Shown: positions 45,550 through 57,039 of the stretch, one piece after another
Numbering within the stretch: position 1 is the stretch's first letter
How the letters are laid out: the number at the start of each line of letters is the position of its first letter
From: Tomocerus qinae
Lineage: Eukaryota > Arthropoda > Collembola > Entomobryomorpha > Tomoceridae
NCBI GenBank assembly: GCA_020055645.1
Contig: CM034546.1
Coordinates: forward strand, 68,138,001 to 68,202,000
DNA: 64,000 nucleotides
Reading direction: 5' to 3'
Notes under the pieces: model-generated
Databases searched by the model: none
Seen by the model: only the letters and a program-made list of their open reading frames with translations
Told to the model about the DNA's origin: nothing
Translations under genes and position numbers: made by a program

Positions 45550-47216
45550 AAACTTCATTAACATTACTAGTGACATTTTGAAATAAAAATATTCACATAC
45601 TTTAAAATGGTCATGAATATACTAAAATTTGTAACTTCCAGGGTGCCAATTTTCCCATTGTCCCTAGAATTCGTACTTATAAACTAATGCATAGCTGTAT
45701 ATAGCCCTGAGGGAAAATTCGAAACAGAATTTGCAAGGCCGAATTACAAGAACACAAAATTATTACAAATACCTATGCAAATATAAAATTTTTAGCTGGT
45801 ATTCATGCATTATGCACTTAGGTCTTTTGTATCTGTAACTGCCTAAAATAATCAATCAATTTTCATGCACAAGACAGATAGTCCAACTACTTTTATTAAT
45901 GATGAGATTACAAAAATGCCAAAAAACATGTACTAATATAGGGATAAGGGTTCATGATGATGTTATCAGCCGTCAGTTCAGTTACACCACAGTTTATACA
46001 CTCTCATGCAGTATAATACAGCCATTCGCTCTCTATGCTACATGAACTACATATCGTCCCTTAAGGATGGAAAAAGCCACTTTCAGATTGGTACAGGAAA
46101 AAGCCTAAATCTATTTTTTGTTTGGTAGAGGAAAAAACCTAAATTCACTTTTCGTTTGGTGTAGAAAATAGCGTAATTTCATTTGCATCTTTACGTAAAG
46201 ATGTCGGGGCACAGTGAGAATAAACAAGTTAACTAAATGAAATATTTATTACCTTTATGCTGATACTGGACATTGCTAGAATCTACAGTATTATGAAATT
46301 TTAGTTAATTAGACAATAAGACAAAAATAAAACGTTGAAATTTTATTTTGATATTGGATAAAAATTAATGACTGAACTGACTGGAAGAAATAGTAAAAGT
46401 ACATCATTTCAGCCGCGCATAATAAATACCTGTCTAAGCACATGTATTACTACGCCCCGATAACTTTACAAGCGAAGCCGGAAAAGGATGATAATAATAA
46501 TAGGCTATTTCTTCCACCAAAGGAAAAGTGGATTTAGGCTTTTTCCTGTACCAAACAAAAAAAGTATTTATAATATGCCTTTTCCTGTATCAATCTGAAA
46601 GTGGGCAGAGGTTTTTTCCATCCTTAAGGGACGATGTTTACGTTCATAACTGACAAGTGATTTGCTAGTTTGTTACATATAAGCTCCAATTTAATCTCAT
46701 TTTCATTTTAAATGAAACAAAAATGTACCTAAAGTATGCAGTGTCGGAGAAACAATGTCTTCCCATACCATAAAGGATAGCTATGATGACTAATATACTC
46801 ACATGCTTGAATGTTCTACCCGACCTATACCTAACTGAGAGACCTTTATTCTCTTAAATCAAATTTCTTACTTGTCATAATTTTAGTATCTAGGTAATAT
46901 TTAGCTCAGATGTACAGAATACACATCATTTTCCGAGTGATTTCCTTAAACCGGTTGTAAAGGAAAATTATAAAAAAATTCTTTATAATCGATTATTTCC
47001 GTTACTTGACTTTCTGCATGAGACTTTATTTATTTATGACAACAATATATTGATTGTTTAGAAAGAAAGAGTACAAAGATTTACTTGTTGAGAAAACAAG
47101 TGGTTAACGGAAAACTGTATAGTACTATGTAGGTACTATATTTATATAAATACCGTAGCAGATAGTAGCCATTCCAGCCAGCAGTCATGAAACAAAGTAC
47201 ACGGGTCGGGTCGCGA
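45550..47216. other. intergenic DNA between E1 and E2, with foldback element
   Basis: No gene supported. AATAAA at 45582, about 35 bases after the E1 stop, is its likely polyadenylation signal. The foldback element at 46053-46635 is listed separately; the rest is AT-rich unique-looking DNA. Confidence 0.5.
46053..46635. mobile_element. 583-bp foldback element
   Basis: Long terminal inverted repeats: the left end ATCGTCCCTTAAGGATGGAA is repeated inverted at 46616-46635. The match continues through GGAAAAA, then ACTTTCAGATTG, and into CCAAACAAAAA-type units, with a 7-base gap in one arm. The interior is AT-rich and noncoding. The arms are the same repeat as at 15040-15200 and 19690-19770, so those are probably half-elements. 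No clear target duplication. Confidence 0.8.
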
Positions 47217-47224
47217 TGAAGAAT

Positions 47225-47813
47225 CAGTGTACAAAATACCATTTACCACTTACCACTGGTAACTGGTTTTTAATGGTATTTAACGTTAAATACCACTACC
47301 TAAAAAGTAGTGGTAAGTGGTATAAATGGTAAAAATGGTAAAAAATAGTTTCATTTAAATTTCGTGTTTAAATTTTGAACAAAATTCGGGGGCAAAGTAC
47401 GAAATAGCTTAGCAGATGATCATTGTTGTCACAAATTGATAAGTGTTCATCAATCAGAGTAGGATTCAACCAATGAGGGTGCTAACAACCATTGCCGATT
47501 AAGAAATTAATTGCAATTAAATTAGCATCAATTTTAAACGGACGATACCAAATACAGTTTTTCTTTCTTCATTTTTTTATAACTTTTGGTGTACAATCAA
47601 ATAAATATGATTAATTTAATTGATATTGGAAATATTTCATAGAAAACAAAGTTCTAAAACTTATATTTTAGGAAGTCTAGTGTATCTGTACTCAGCTGTC
47701 TAATCAATCGCTAAAATTTACCATTTTTACCATTAAATGCATTTTTACCATTAAGTGCATTTTTACCACTGTGATGGTAAAAAAGGCTAAAAAGTGGTAA
47801 ATTTTGTACACTG
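47225..47813. mobile_element. 589-bp hAT MITE upstream of E2
   Basis: Perfect 8-bp duplication TGAAGAAT (47217-47224 and 47814-47821). Ends CAGTGTACAAAATACC and, inverted, CAGTGTACAAAATTTACC. Sub-terminal regions are full of TACCATTT/AAATGGTA and TTACCACT motifs in both orientations. No transposase frame. Its right edge is only about 60 bases from the TATA box of E2. Confidence 0.92.
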
Positions 47814-47872
47814 TGAAGAATATCACAAAATTCCCAATAACCGTAAGTCGAACTTTCTTTAAAAGGATAAAA

Positions 47873-47880
47873 TATAAATA
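47873..47880 (+). promoter_or_regulatory. TATA box of E2
   Basis: TATAAATA followed by GG, 129 bases before the E2 start codon at 48009. It predicts a transcript start near 47905. It is the best TATA match between the hAT element and the gene. Confidence 0.55.
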
Positions 47881-48008
47881 GGCATATGACACGACTATGG
47901 AATTTTATCTATGTCTAACGGGATTGATAAGCGATAATGATAAATAGTGGGCCGAAGGAAGTGTTCTTTGCATTTGTAAGGCAATGATCTCAGAGATTGA
48001 TCACAAAA

Positions 48009-50617
48009 ATGAAAATGGGTTGGAAATTATCTCTGTTGATATACTTTATGACGATATATTTAATTATTCCAAACGTTAAACCGATTCTCACTACCACCGA
48101 AGATGGAAAACTTCACAAGAAATTACCCGCTGTAAGTGAAATATTATTTTATTCTTAATTCCAGTTTTCGATTTCATTTCGATTTAAAAATATCAAAAAT
48201 ATTTCAGTTAGGGCTTAGAACATTACAATTACTTTGCATTTTGTAATTATTATTATTATTATTATTATTATTATAGCTAAAGCACTTACTTAATTAAATG
48301 GGCAAAGACCAGATACTTTGTCTGTTGCACTGGGTCGCATATCGCACTCCACTCTTCCAACCATATTTTCTTCAGCTCAGTAGATATAGAGTTGTTCAAA
48401 ACTATATAATATTATAGTGTTTAGTATATCCACCTACTCTAGGTGTCACATAGTCATATAATTGTGATTTAGACAATACAATGAATCCAACTTCAGATGG
48501 TTTGAACTCCACTTTTCATCCATTGGAATCTACAGTATTTTTCATTCTTTGAATTTCTGATTACAGATTAGTTTACAAAAAGATATGAACAATGACAGAT
48601 GTGATCCAGTTATCTGCGAAAAAACTTGTACTGGATACTGCATGCGGGAACAGACTTGTACAAAGGTCGCAGAAGAAGATTTGGAAATGGATGAAATCTC
48701 TCTGAAGAGTGCTGTTCGAATGAACTCATCGTACAATCTGCAACAAAGGGAATCTGTGCCCTACTACAGTCATACCGAATGTCTTTGTGCCAGAAACGCT
48801 AAGGTTTAATTCTTTTCATTCTATTCCGAATCCTTTTTCACTCAATTATGTATTTTTTGTGTATTATCTAATAAAATGATAATATTATAAATATTTCAGA
48901 GAGTCAAATATTCAGTTTGCTACACTCACAATAACCAACCTCTAGAACCAGCACAAGGTATAATTTTTTTTAAATCCTTAATTTCCATATAGGTTATATA
49001 TTATGCTACTAACTATTGATTTTCACAATAATACAAATCACGAAAAAACAGCAGGTGAAAGGTACTTTTTTCTAGACCCGAAAGTCAAAGTAAAATGTAG
49101 CCGAAGGTTGGGTGAGATAACATACAGTTTCCAGTCTTTAAGAAATAGGACTCCGGTAACATATGGGGGTAACCATATACGTCACCTGTTTAATATATAG
49201 AGGGCAATAAACATGAAAAAACCGAATTTTCAAATTTTATTAATTCGGTTTTTTGTTTGTTACCCGCTATATATTAAACAGGTGAAGTATATGGTTACCC
49301 GCATGTTACCAGAGTCCTATTCCTTAAAGACTGAAAATTGCATGTTATGTCCCCTAACCTTCGTCTGCATTTTACTTTGACTTTCGGGTCTAGAAAAAAA
49401 GGACTTTTCACCTGTACAACTATAAATAATATCAATTAAAATTACTGAAAATATTGTATTGCTTTTTGTAAGGGGGCGACTATTCCCAGGTGAAGGCATT
49501 TGAAGAGTGTCAATTGCATTGCTCCATGCGGGTGCAGTCTTCGTACACCAGCCGAAGTGATGACAGAGAAGGGGAGGATAAGGTTTCCGAAGTTCCCAAA
49601 ATTTATGCTGCTTTGTGTGACACGAATTGCAATGGTAGACTACAGAGATTCTGCTATTGCGTCAACTTTGATTATCAACCGTTTCCCCAGCCAGGAGAAG
49701 GATGGGGAGAGGACGGAGGATGGTCCTCCACTTCAGCTGGTGGACATGGCTGGAATACCCCACCAACTGGAGATCACGGATGGAACATTCCTCCTAATAA
49801 TGGTTGGAATAACTCACCTTCAATTGGCTGGACCCCTCCTGTAGCAGGAACTGGCTGGAATTCGATACCTAGTGAGCATGCACATCCACCTCCAGTACCA
49901 AACGGTTGGAACTCTCTTCCGACTGAACACGGACACCCACCATCGGTACCAAGCGGGTGGACCCCCCCTTTAACTGAACACGGACACCCGCCATCGATAC
50001 CAAGCGGTTGGATTCCCCCCTCAACTGAACATGGACACCCACCATCGGTACCAAGCGGTTGGATTCCCCCTTCAACTGAACATGGACACCCACCATCGGC
50101 TCCAAGCGGTTGGAATTCTCCTCCAACAAGTGATCATGGACCCCCGCCTTCGGTAACAAATGGTTGGACCCCTCCTTCGGTAACAAATGGTTGGACCCCT
50201 CCTTCGGTAACAAATGGGTGGACCCCTCCTTCGGTAACAAATGGTTGGACCCCTCCTTCTGTTCAACTTGCTGGTAGCGGATGGAATTCAGGGGCGCCTG
50301 CTGGGAGTGGGTGGATTCCCCCTCTAATTGGAGTTGGCTGGCCTCCTAACGTCAATGCCCATAAAAGTCCTGGAGGGGTCTCAGAAAAGGTGGAGGCAAT
50401 TGAGGAAGATAAAAAGGATGTTCCAGCTCCTGATAAAACTGAAGTGATTCCCTCGAAATTGACGGCCAACAACACATCCATAAATAAAGTTCCTTTGAAT
50501 CATTTATTACATATGAAACCATCAAAGACTCCTGAGAAAGGCTCCGATAAAAGTCCTACAAAGCATCTGACAGCAGCTAAACCTGCCATTGGCAAATTGC
50601 CGCCAAGTACCAAATAA
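48009..50617 (+). CDS. E2: secreted cysteine-rich protein with Trp/Pro repeat domain
   Basis: Four exons: 48009-48131, 48567-48803, 48900-48957 and 49473-50617, total 1,563 nt, 520 residues. Donors are GCT/GTAAGT, AAG/GTTTAA and CAAG/GTATAA; phases agree when exon 4 starts after TTTGTAAG. N-terminal signal or membrane anchor (WKLSLLIYFMTIYLII). Cysteine units parallel those of E1: CDPVICEKTCTGYC..ECLC, a linker RVKYSVCYTHNNQP, then ECQLHC..KIYAALC..FCYCVNF. From about residue 200 the protein changes to Trp/Pro/Gly repeats: several 17-residue units (EHGHPPSVPSGWIPPST type) and then 9-residue units GWTPPSVTN. It ends with a Lys-rich tail. Pro/Trp repeats with His-Gly spacers recall structural or adhesive secreted proteins and Trp-rich peptides, but no family is recognised. 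AATAAA at 50681. Confidence 0.75.
48246..48274 (+). repeat. (ATT)n microsatellite in E2 intron 1
   Basis: Uninterrupted ATT repeats, about nine to ten units, in the first intron of E2. Length is likely polymorphic. Confidence 0.85.
49052..49414. mobile_element. 363-bp foldback element in E2 intron 3
   Basis: The two arms (49052 to about 49200, and about 49263 to 49414) are inverted copies: CAGGTGAAA at one end and TTTCACCTG at the other, with TCTAGACCCGAAAGTCAAAG and AACATATGGGGGTAACCATA-type segments in between. A separate hairpin (AAAAAACCGAATTTT / AATTCGGTTTTTT) sits at the centre. It fills most of the intron. If transcribed with E2 it would form a strong RNA hairpin close to the next acceptor. 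Confidence 0.85.
49926..50260 (+). repeat. coding minisatellite in E2 exon 4
   Basis: Two nested periods: 51-bp units (about 49926-50130) encoding 17-residue Pro/Trp/His repeats, then 27-bp units (about 50145-50255) encoding GWTPPSVTN, four copies with almost no nucleotide differences. The low divergence suggests recent unit gain, so copy number probably varies between individuals. Long minus-strand open frames here are shadows. Confidence 0.85.
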
Positions 50618-50699
50618 TAATTTATTGATTGCCAATTAACAGTTCATTTTCATTTGATTTACTTATTTATAGAAATTACCAATAAATACGCTTTTAACC

Positions 50700-51218
50700 A
50701 TTTTAGCTTGGCAGGAAAAGAAAATTAATTGTTTTAACGTTACTATGGGCATCTTTAATAAAGTATTTGTTTGAGTAGGACTCAGAATCTGAGACGAGGT
50801 TCATAATATAGCCCTGAATTATCCAAGGAATTTTCAAATCCAAACGGAAATGAATGTCGCTTTTTCATTGGTCAATGCATTTTTAAAGTTAATCAGTCAA
50901 AACACAGAATTTCATAGCAAAATTTTATACGATTTTCTTAAAGCATTCCCAAGGGAAATATTTATTGCATCAAAACTTTTTATTTGCAATGCAACATGAA
51001 CTCTGAATTACAGACTTGTGATAATGAAATGCGGGCTTACAATTTAGTTTATTATTATCTTCATCCTAAACTTCAATAGAATTGCATCGCGAAACACCAT
51101 AAATTGACTAGACTAGCTTTGCTTCTGATTCTGGTAATGTTGTAAAAATTTGTAGCTCAGTATATAAAACGATGACATTTTAAAGTTTCGCTCAGGAGGC
51201 CTTGGAGAAATTAACTAC
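50700..51218. other. intergenic, ending in an ionotropic-receptor 5' flank copy
   Basis: 50700-51100 has nothing recognisable. 51120-51218 matches the upstream flank of the ionotropic-receptor gene at 60062-60150 (shared AGCTCAGTATAT, ATTTTAAAGTTTC and AGGCCTTGGA). It is cut by the LTR element and resumes at 57672. Confidence 0.6.
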
Positions 51219-51633
51219 TGTGATAAAGATGGTAGCCAGAGGTAGAGATATAAGAGATAGGGATAGCCGGGAGAAGCATGGTCAGGATGAGGATGCCACG
51301 GAATAATTAGACGGACAATCTGCAGTACTTCTTAATTGTCTCTCTTTATTTCTGCCATCGTGGTGCAGACTCGCTTCGCAGACCGAGACCCAAACGACTG
51401 ATCTAGTAGCTCGCCAATATGCTACTGATCTCAACTGATCGAGTAGAAAGCCAATCCTCTACTGATCCCAACTACTGACTTTACAATCTCTTTTCTGCTT
51501 CCTGTTTCGCTACCGCTCAACAGTTACAATCAGCCAGTCTCCCCCGTGCGCATGTCGCACCTTATATTATTATAGTACAATAGTATCCCCTTAATAGTAC
51601 ATTACAATATCTTATAATACTACAAATACTACA
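51219..51633 (-). repeat. LTR 1 of the retroelement
   Basis: 415 bp, TG..CA termini. Contains a GC-richer centre with GACCGAGACCC and several CTACTGATC repeats. No difference from 57040-57454 was seen on reading the two side by side. Confidence 0.85.
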
Positions 51634-54600
51634 AATCCCCTTTTCTCACAATTAATTTCTCCCGAAATTAACCCTTCTAACCCAAAAGAAAAATCCATGC
51701 AAATGTTTTTTACAAATGGTTGATAACATAAATGTCAATTAACAATCTTTCAAAACTCAAACTACAAAATCATAATGCCAATATCCTCCTCACACTATCA
51801 CATAAATCCAAATCATAAACATCATTTAATCTTAATTCAAACATTTCATATATAATATCTTAATGCCAATATTCTTTTCATGTTGCTTGATCATTTGAGA
51901 CGCTGTAGATTTTCGATGACAATTGCTGAGTAGAAGAAATAATTCTCTCGTGGGGCCTCTCACGATTCATCAAATCAGGCTTTCATTCCTGCTCGCTTGT
52001 CATGTCGTCTCTCTCCTCATATACGAATACAACCGCAACACTCAATAGACTCGTTTCCAATATCCAAAAATACAACAAAACCACAAATAATTAATACATT
52101 TCTTTAACAAATTACATTTCCTTTTGACTTTCCCATTAATTCCAATTTATATCCATAAACATTTATATTACCAAAGTCCTTATCATACTTTTATACCAAA
52201 AATCAAAACATATTATATTATAGCATAAATCACACTCATACCTTTGCACTTCCAACATTCCGTTTTTCTCTCAGAAAAATCAAACAAATTGCACTTAAAC
52301 TTTTACTTGTGTCTTTCATTTCTTTTCACCACTCCCTGGTGCTAGCTTTCACTTCAAACTCTTAATTCTTACTTTTAGACACTTTCAACACAAAAACACA
52401 TAATATCAAGAATATATCATCAAAACTTTCTATTCTTTCATTTCAAACACCTTTTACTATTACTTAATGACTCAATTTTATAATTTCAAACTTTACTTTC
52501 ATTATTATTTAACTTATTGGTCTCTTTCAACCCAATTCTCAAACTTAAATTCTACTATATTATCTCAATGCCCTCAAGGCTTCTATTTCTCTCTTAACTA
52601 CTATAACATTTCATTTTTTGCCCTCAAGGCTTCTATTTCTCTCTTAAATACTATTACATTTCATTTCTTGCCCTCTAGGCTTTCTCTCAACTTAAATCTA
52701 ACTATTATGACAATCCCTGACTCAGGATGTCTTTCTCAACTTAACTACATATTTGCTTTCCAAATATCAACAAATTATCTTTCTCCAGTGCGGGTAATCC
52801 CTTGCTTCCACTTTCCTTACGTATTTCACATATGATAATTCCTTTCAATTCTTTCAGCCTACAACTATTTCTCAAACACAAAATATCTCTAAATTATATT
52901 CTCCTTTCTTATGCCAATCATTTCCAATTCCAATCAATTCTCTCTCAAAAACTAACATTAACACTAAACTATAGGATGGATTGCACCGTCTGAATAAGCC
53001 TTACGTTTCCCACATTATTTTCGTATCGAATAATATGTACACTTCACATTATTCTCCCACAAGGTAATACTAATAATCTGGTCCACCGCTTTTCCTACGC
53101 TACATTCAATGCATCCCTAGGATGGAACGTTAGAGCTAAGCCTTACTCGATCGAAAAGTACCAGATTAAGAAATCGTAACTCAGAACATAACAGCAATTC
53201 TTCGCTTTATTGAATAGTCCCACTGATGCGCCAATGACACTATCAATTTAATTATCCTTTGAGTAGTACTAGTAGATACAACGCTTTCCCTACGTTTCGT
53301 CACCCCGCCTTACATACTATAAGTCTTCATTAATGCATTTTAAACCTTTTCACTACTCCAGAGAAGCGAATCTCATTTTCCCAATGATCAGTTCTCATTC
53401 CCACAATTCCTAAGATTTCACCACTCCAAGGAAGCGACTTCATTACAAACATCGATAGTATTCCTCAATTCATGATTACATGTTATAGGTAACCCAAGAA
53501 ATCAAACTTTACATTTATGAAATTACTGAAGTATTCTCCAATTCATAGCTATTAGCCAAAAATACAATAACTTCAACTTTTCCTAAAATTATATGCACTT
53601 CTCCTTTCCTTCCCATATTATGCAACTAAGATTTACTGCTATTTGACTAACTCAAGTTTCACGAAAATATAAATATTTCTTGTCTAGCAAACTTCAATTG
53701 CAAAATTAAACGCATAAATCCTTTTTACTTATACTGTCTGTAATATAGGATCAACATTAAACACATTCCTTAGCAAATACAAGTTCAATTTTACTTCACA
53801 TTTTATTTTCATAAGCATTATTAATTTTCCCCAGTTACTTTTACTAAAATTCCCTTCATTAGCAAAGTCAAGTTATCCAACAAACATTTAAATAAATTCC
53901 CAATTTTTCAAAATAAATCAAAATCAACTTTCAAATAAAATAAATTTTAAGGTAGAAGATTCTTTACTAGATCACTCCGTATTATAGCTTACGTCTCTTA
54001 AGGTAATACTAGCTATTCGTTCAACCCACATTTAATCTCAAGTTATGATTCGAAGAATCGAAGAATTTTTGCAAACAATTATATTTTTGAGACAATTCAA
54101 ACTCAGCGTACAGCAACTCTACATTTTCCACGACCTGGGAAATCCTCTCTCCAACAAGTCCCTTCTAACGTAACTGCTGATGCCTTGCTCTACTTATTCT
54201 CAGTTTGCCCGTAATTGAGAATCAGAACGTAGAGAAACTAATCCCCCATTCCTATTATCCTGATCTCCATTCACACCTCATACTTGAATTTTCACTCGTT
54301 CTTTTATCCAAACCGGCATACTTTGTGACTTTCCAATCAAATTCACACCTTTTTATTCAATATCCACATTGCAAAATAAACTCCCCAAACAAAATTGACT
54401 TTACTAAAATTATTCCCAAAATTCATTTAACTTTAACTTCATTTACGTTTCCAAGAGTAAAACTCAATTCAAAAATTAAATCTCCAAAAATAAATGCTTA
54501 TCAACTCAATGCTCCATTTTCTTTAGCTTTGCATTGCTAGGTAAAATTAGAAATCACGAAATAACTACTAGATAGACACGCAAAAGGATTTATTATTATT

Positions 54601-57039
54601 AGCTTTGCTCATTTATTCGCTTTACGAATCTCGCATTCCCATTCCCAATAGGAATCTTGCTTGCTCATTCCCAGTAGGAATCTCACTTTTCAATTAAAAT
54701 AATAAAACTCCAAATGCTTTTAGATAATTATTCCCTTTCCATAAACAAACGCATAATTTCAAATAAAAACTCAAAATCCAAATTATTTTATAATTATACT
54801 CAAATGCACACTCACTTCGCATCATTAACTAAATCTCTATGAACCTCTCATGCAATTCCTTCATTTCGTAATTATAAATGCACATTTCTTCACTTCAAAT
54901 CAAAATCAAACCTCCAATAACAAATCAAACTATTATTTCCAAAATCCTAACTTTATTTCATTAAATCTCTCCCAATTTAATATGCATTCTATAATTATTC
55001 CATGTTTTCTTACCTAAAATAAAATAACCGCATGCTGTCTATTAGTCTACTTTCTAACTAAATCCAAAATTTTCACTAAATGCATCTTAAATGCCCCCAT
55101 TTCCAATCATATTTCACAACTCCAACTATACACTTACGTTCAGACCGAAATAGACCAACAATTCAAGTTAATTTCAATTCCAAATCAAACAATCTCAAAA
55201 TAAATTCAGATACCACATAATATAAAATCAGAATTTTTCTCAAAGTGCAACGATATTTTCACCAATAAATGCCATAATTCAATTAATTTTATTGTAATAA
55301 ATGAAACCGATAATTTTGACTTAGCCATGGAGTCTCTGAATGAGTACTCCTTAAACACAAGTTCCAATCCACACGTCCTTCTCGTCTTCCTCCTCCATCA
55401 TCACTTCTCAAGTTCTCATACGACTCTTCTCCCTCACGTCTCGTTGGCCACATTCTTTGCCATCGCCACGTTTCTCGGCGCCAGTCTGACGTCAAGTTAG
55501 ATTAGGATTCCGTCGAGAAACACACTTAGTTTTAGCTCAAATAAACATAAATTCAATTAGTACAAACTTTTAAACAAATTAACTTTTGTCTCATAATGCC
55601 ATTCTTTTTACCATTATCTAATCATTACATACAGATTATTATTCATTTCAATTAGTCACAATCATCATAATGCTTATTAGGTAGGTATCTCATAATATTT
55701 TATCCAATTAGTTAAATTCTCAAATTAGAATCTCGCTATACGAATCGCATGATTCGTCGTTGCTTCACTAAGAACAACGCTAGCTTTGTCTTTAGGTTAA
55801 TTAGTTACAGACATATTCAAATCAAATCTGTAGACAGAAAAAGAACAAAAATCCAATCTATCACTAAAGTTCAATTTTAATTTATGCAGACGACTGAAAT
55901 CCCAGACTTCACTCGTTTGCATTCTCAAAACCAATTTCCAACTCGCTTTTCTAATGAAAGTACATTAGGTCTTTCCGTAACAGCTACCACCAATTTTAAC
56001 CTTAAATTATCCTTAACTATCTACTCCTTTCGCTTATTATGGGGCATCTTGCTACTTTCCTCTCATACGAAAATGAATCAAAACTTTAAAATCCGAAATT
56101 ACAAATCAAAATGAAAATTGCTATAACATTACTTTGCTTTTTATCATTACGCTATAACTTCACGTTGGTGAACCAAACTCAAAATTCGAAAATCATAATA
56201 TTATTGCCATTCAAAATCCCAATTCGATAATAAATATATACTACTATCTTCCAAATTCAAAATTAAATATATTTTAACTCTTTCACATTCTGCCCCACAA
56301 TTTGCTCTCTTTACCAATCAAAATTTCATAATACACATGACCAAATTCAATCAAAAATTTCCTTTTCTAAATGCTATGCTTCCCTCAATTCACACAAATA
56401 TTACACATTATACACCCACAATTACAAACCACAATTTCCAATAATAATTTCATTGATATGCCTATATTTCAATAAAAACTTTCAATTTCAATACACTTTC
56501 CCTTTCGCAGAAATCAACAGCTCCTTCCGTGTTGCACTGTGTAGCTCTATACAACACACAGTCTACATGTACGTAAGTATACTGCTGCCGCATGGAATGG
56601 AGTATAACAATAAAATGGCCGCCCTTTAGTGGCCCAAGCTTTCCTACTCTTTTACATGCATTGTAAAAATCCCAAATTTTTGTAAAAATAACAAACTTTT
56701 AGCAAACAAAAAATATATATTCGGAATCAGCGCATTTTACTTGTCCTAATTTAATGTGACGCGCTCCTCCCCCATTTATTTTAGCCCCTTAATTTTAATT
56801 TTTAAAGAACTATATTATAGGCATACATAATCCCCTTTTCTCAAAATTTAACTGTATATCAATCAAAAATTCCCCTTTTTAATATTCCCAATTTAATTTA
56901 AGCAAAAAACACTTTCACTTACGTCGTCGGTTGCGAGATGCGATGCAGATGTTGACTTCCATCCTCCGTCGTCGGTTTCGCTGTTGTCTTCCTCCTGGTC
57001 CATTTCTCGTCCCGTCAAAATCGAAAAAAACGCATCTTT
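51634..57039. other. G-poor interior of the LTR element
   Basis: Some 5.4 kb whose plus strand is rich in A, T and C but conspicuously poor in G, over long stretches such as 52050-52750 and 53560-56500. Short direct repeats occur, for example GCTTCTATTTCTCTCTTAA at 52579 and again at 52630. The minus strand carries one denser patch (55289-55495) with an Arg/Glu-rich short frame and a TGGCGCC motif, but no recognisable domain. Confidence 0.7.

Noticed and set aside
49869-50481. Minus-strand open frames opposite the E2 repeat exon
   Set aside because: They are shadows of the codon-multiple minisatellite on the plus strand.
55289-55497. TGGCGCC motif on the minus strand as a primer-binding site of the LTR element
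   Set aside because: It lies about 1.5 kb from the LTR instead of directly beside it, so it cannot serve as the PBS of the 415-bp LTRs; left only as a curiosity.
52467-56114. Small plus-strand frames (52467, 54205, 55884) as retroelement proteins
   Set aside because: Composition is Leu/Ser/Thr/Asn-rich as expected from a C/T/A-only strand; no gag, protease, RT or integrase motif is visible.
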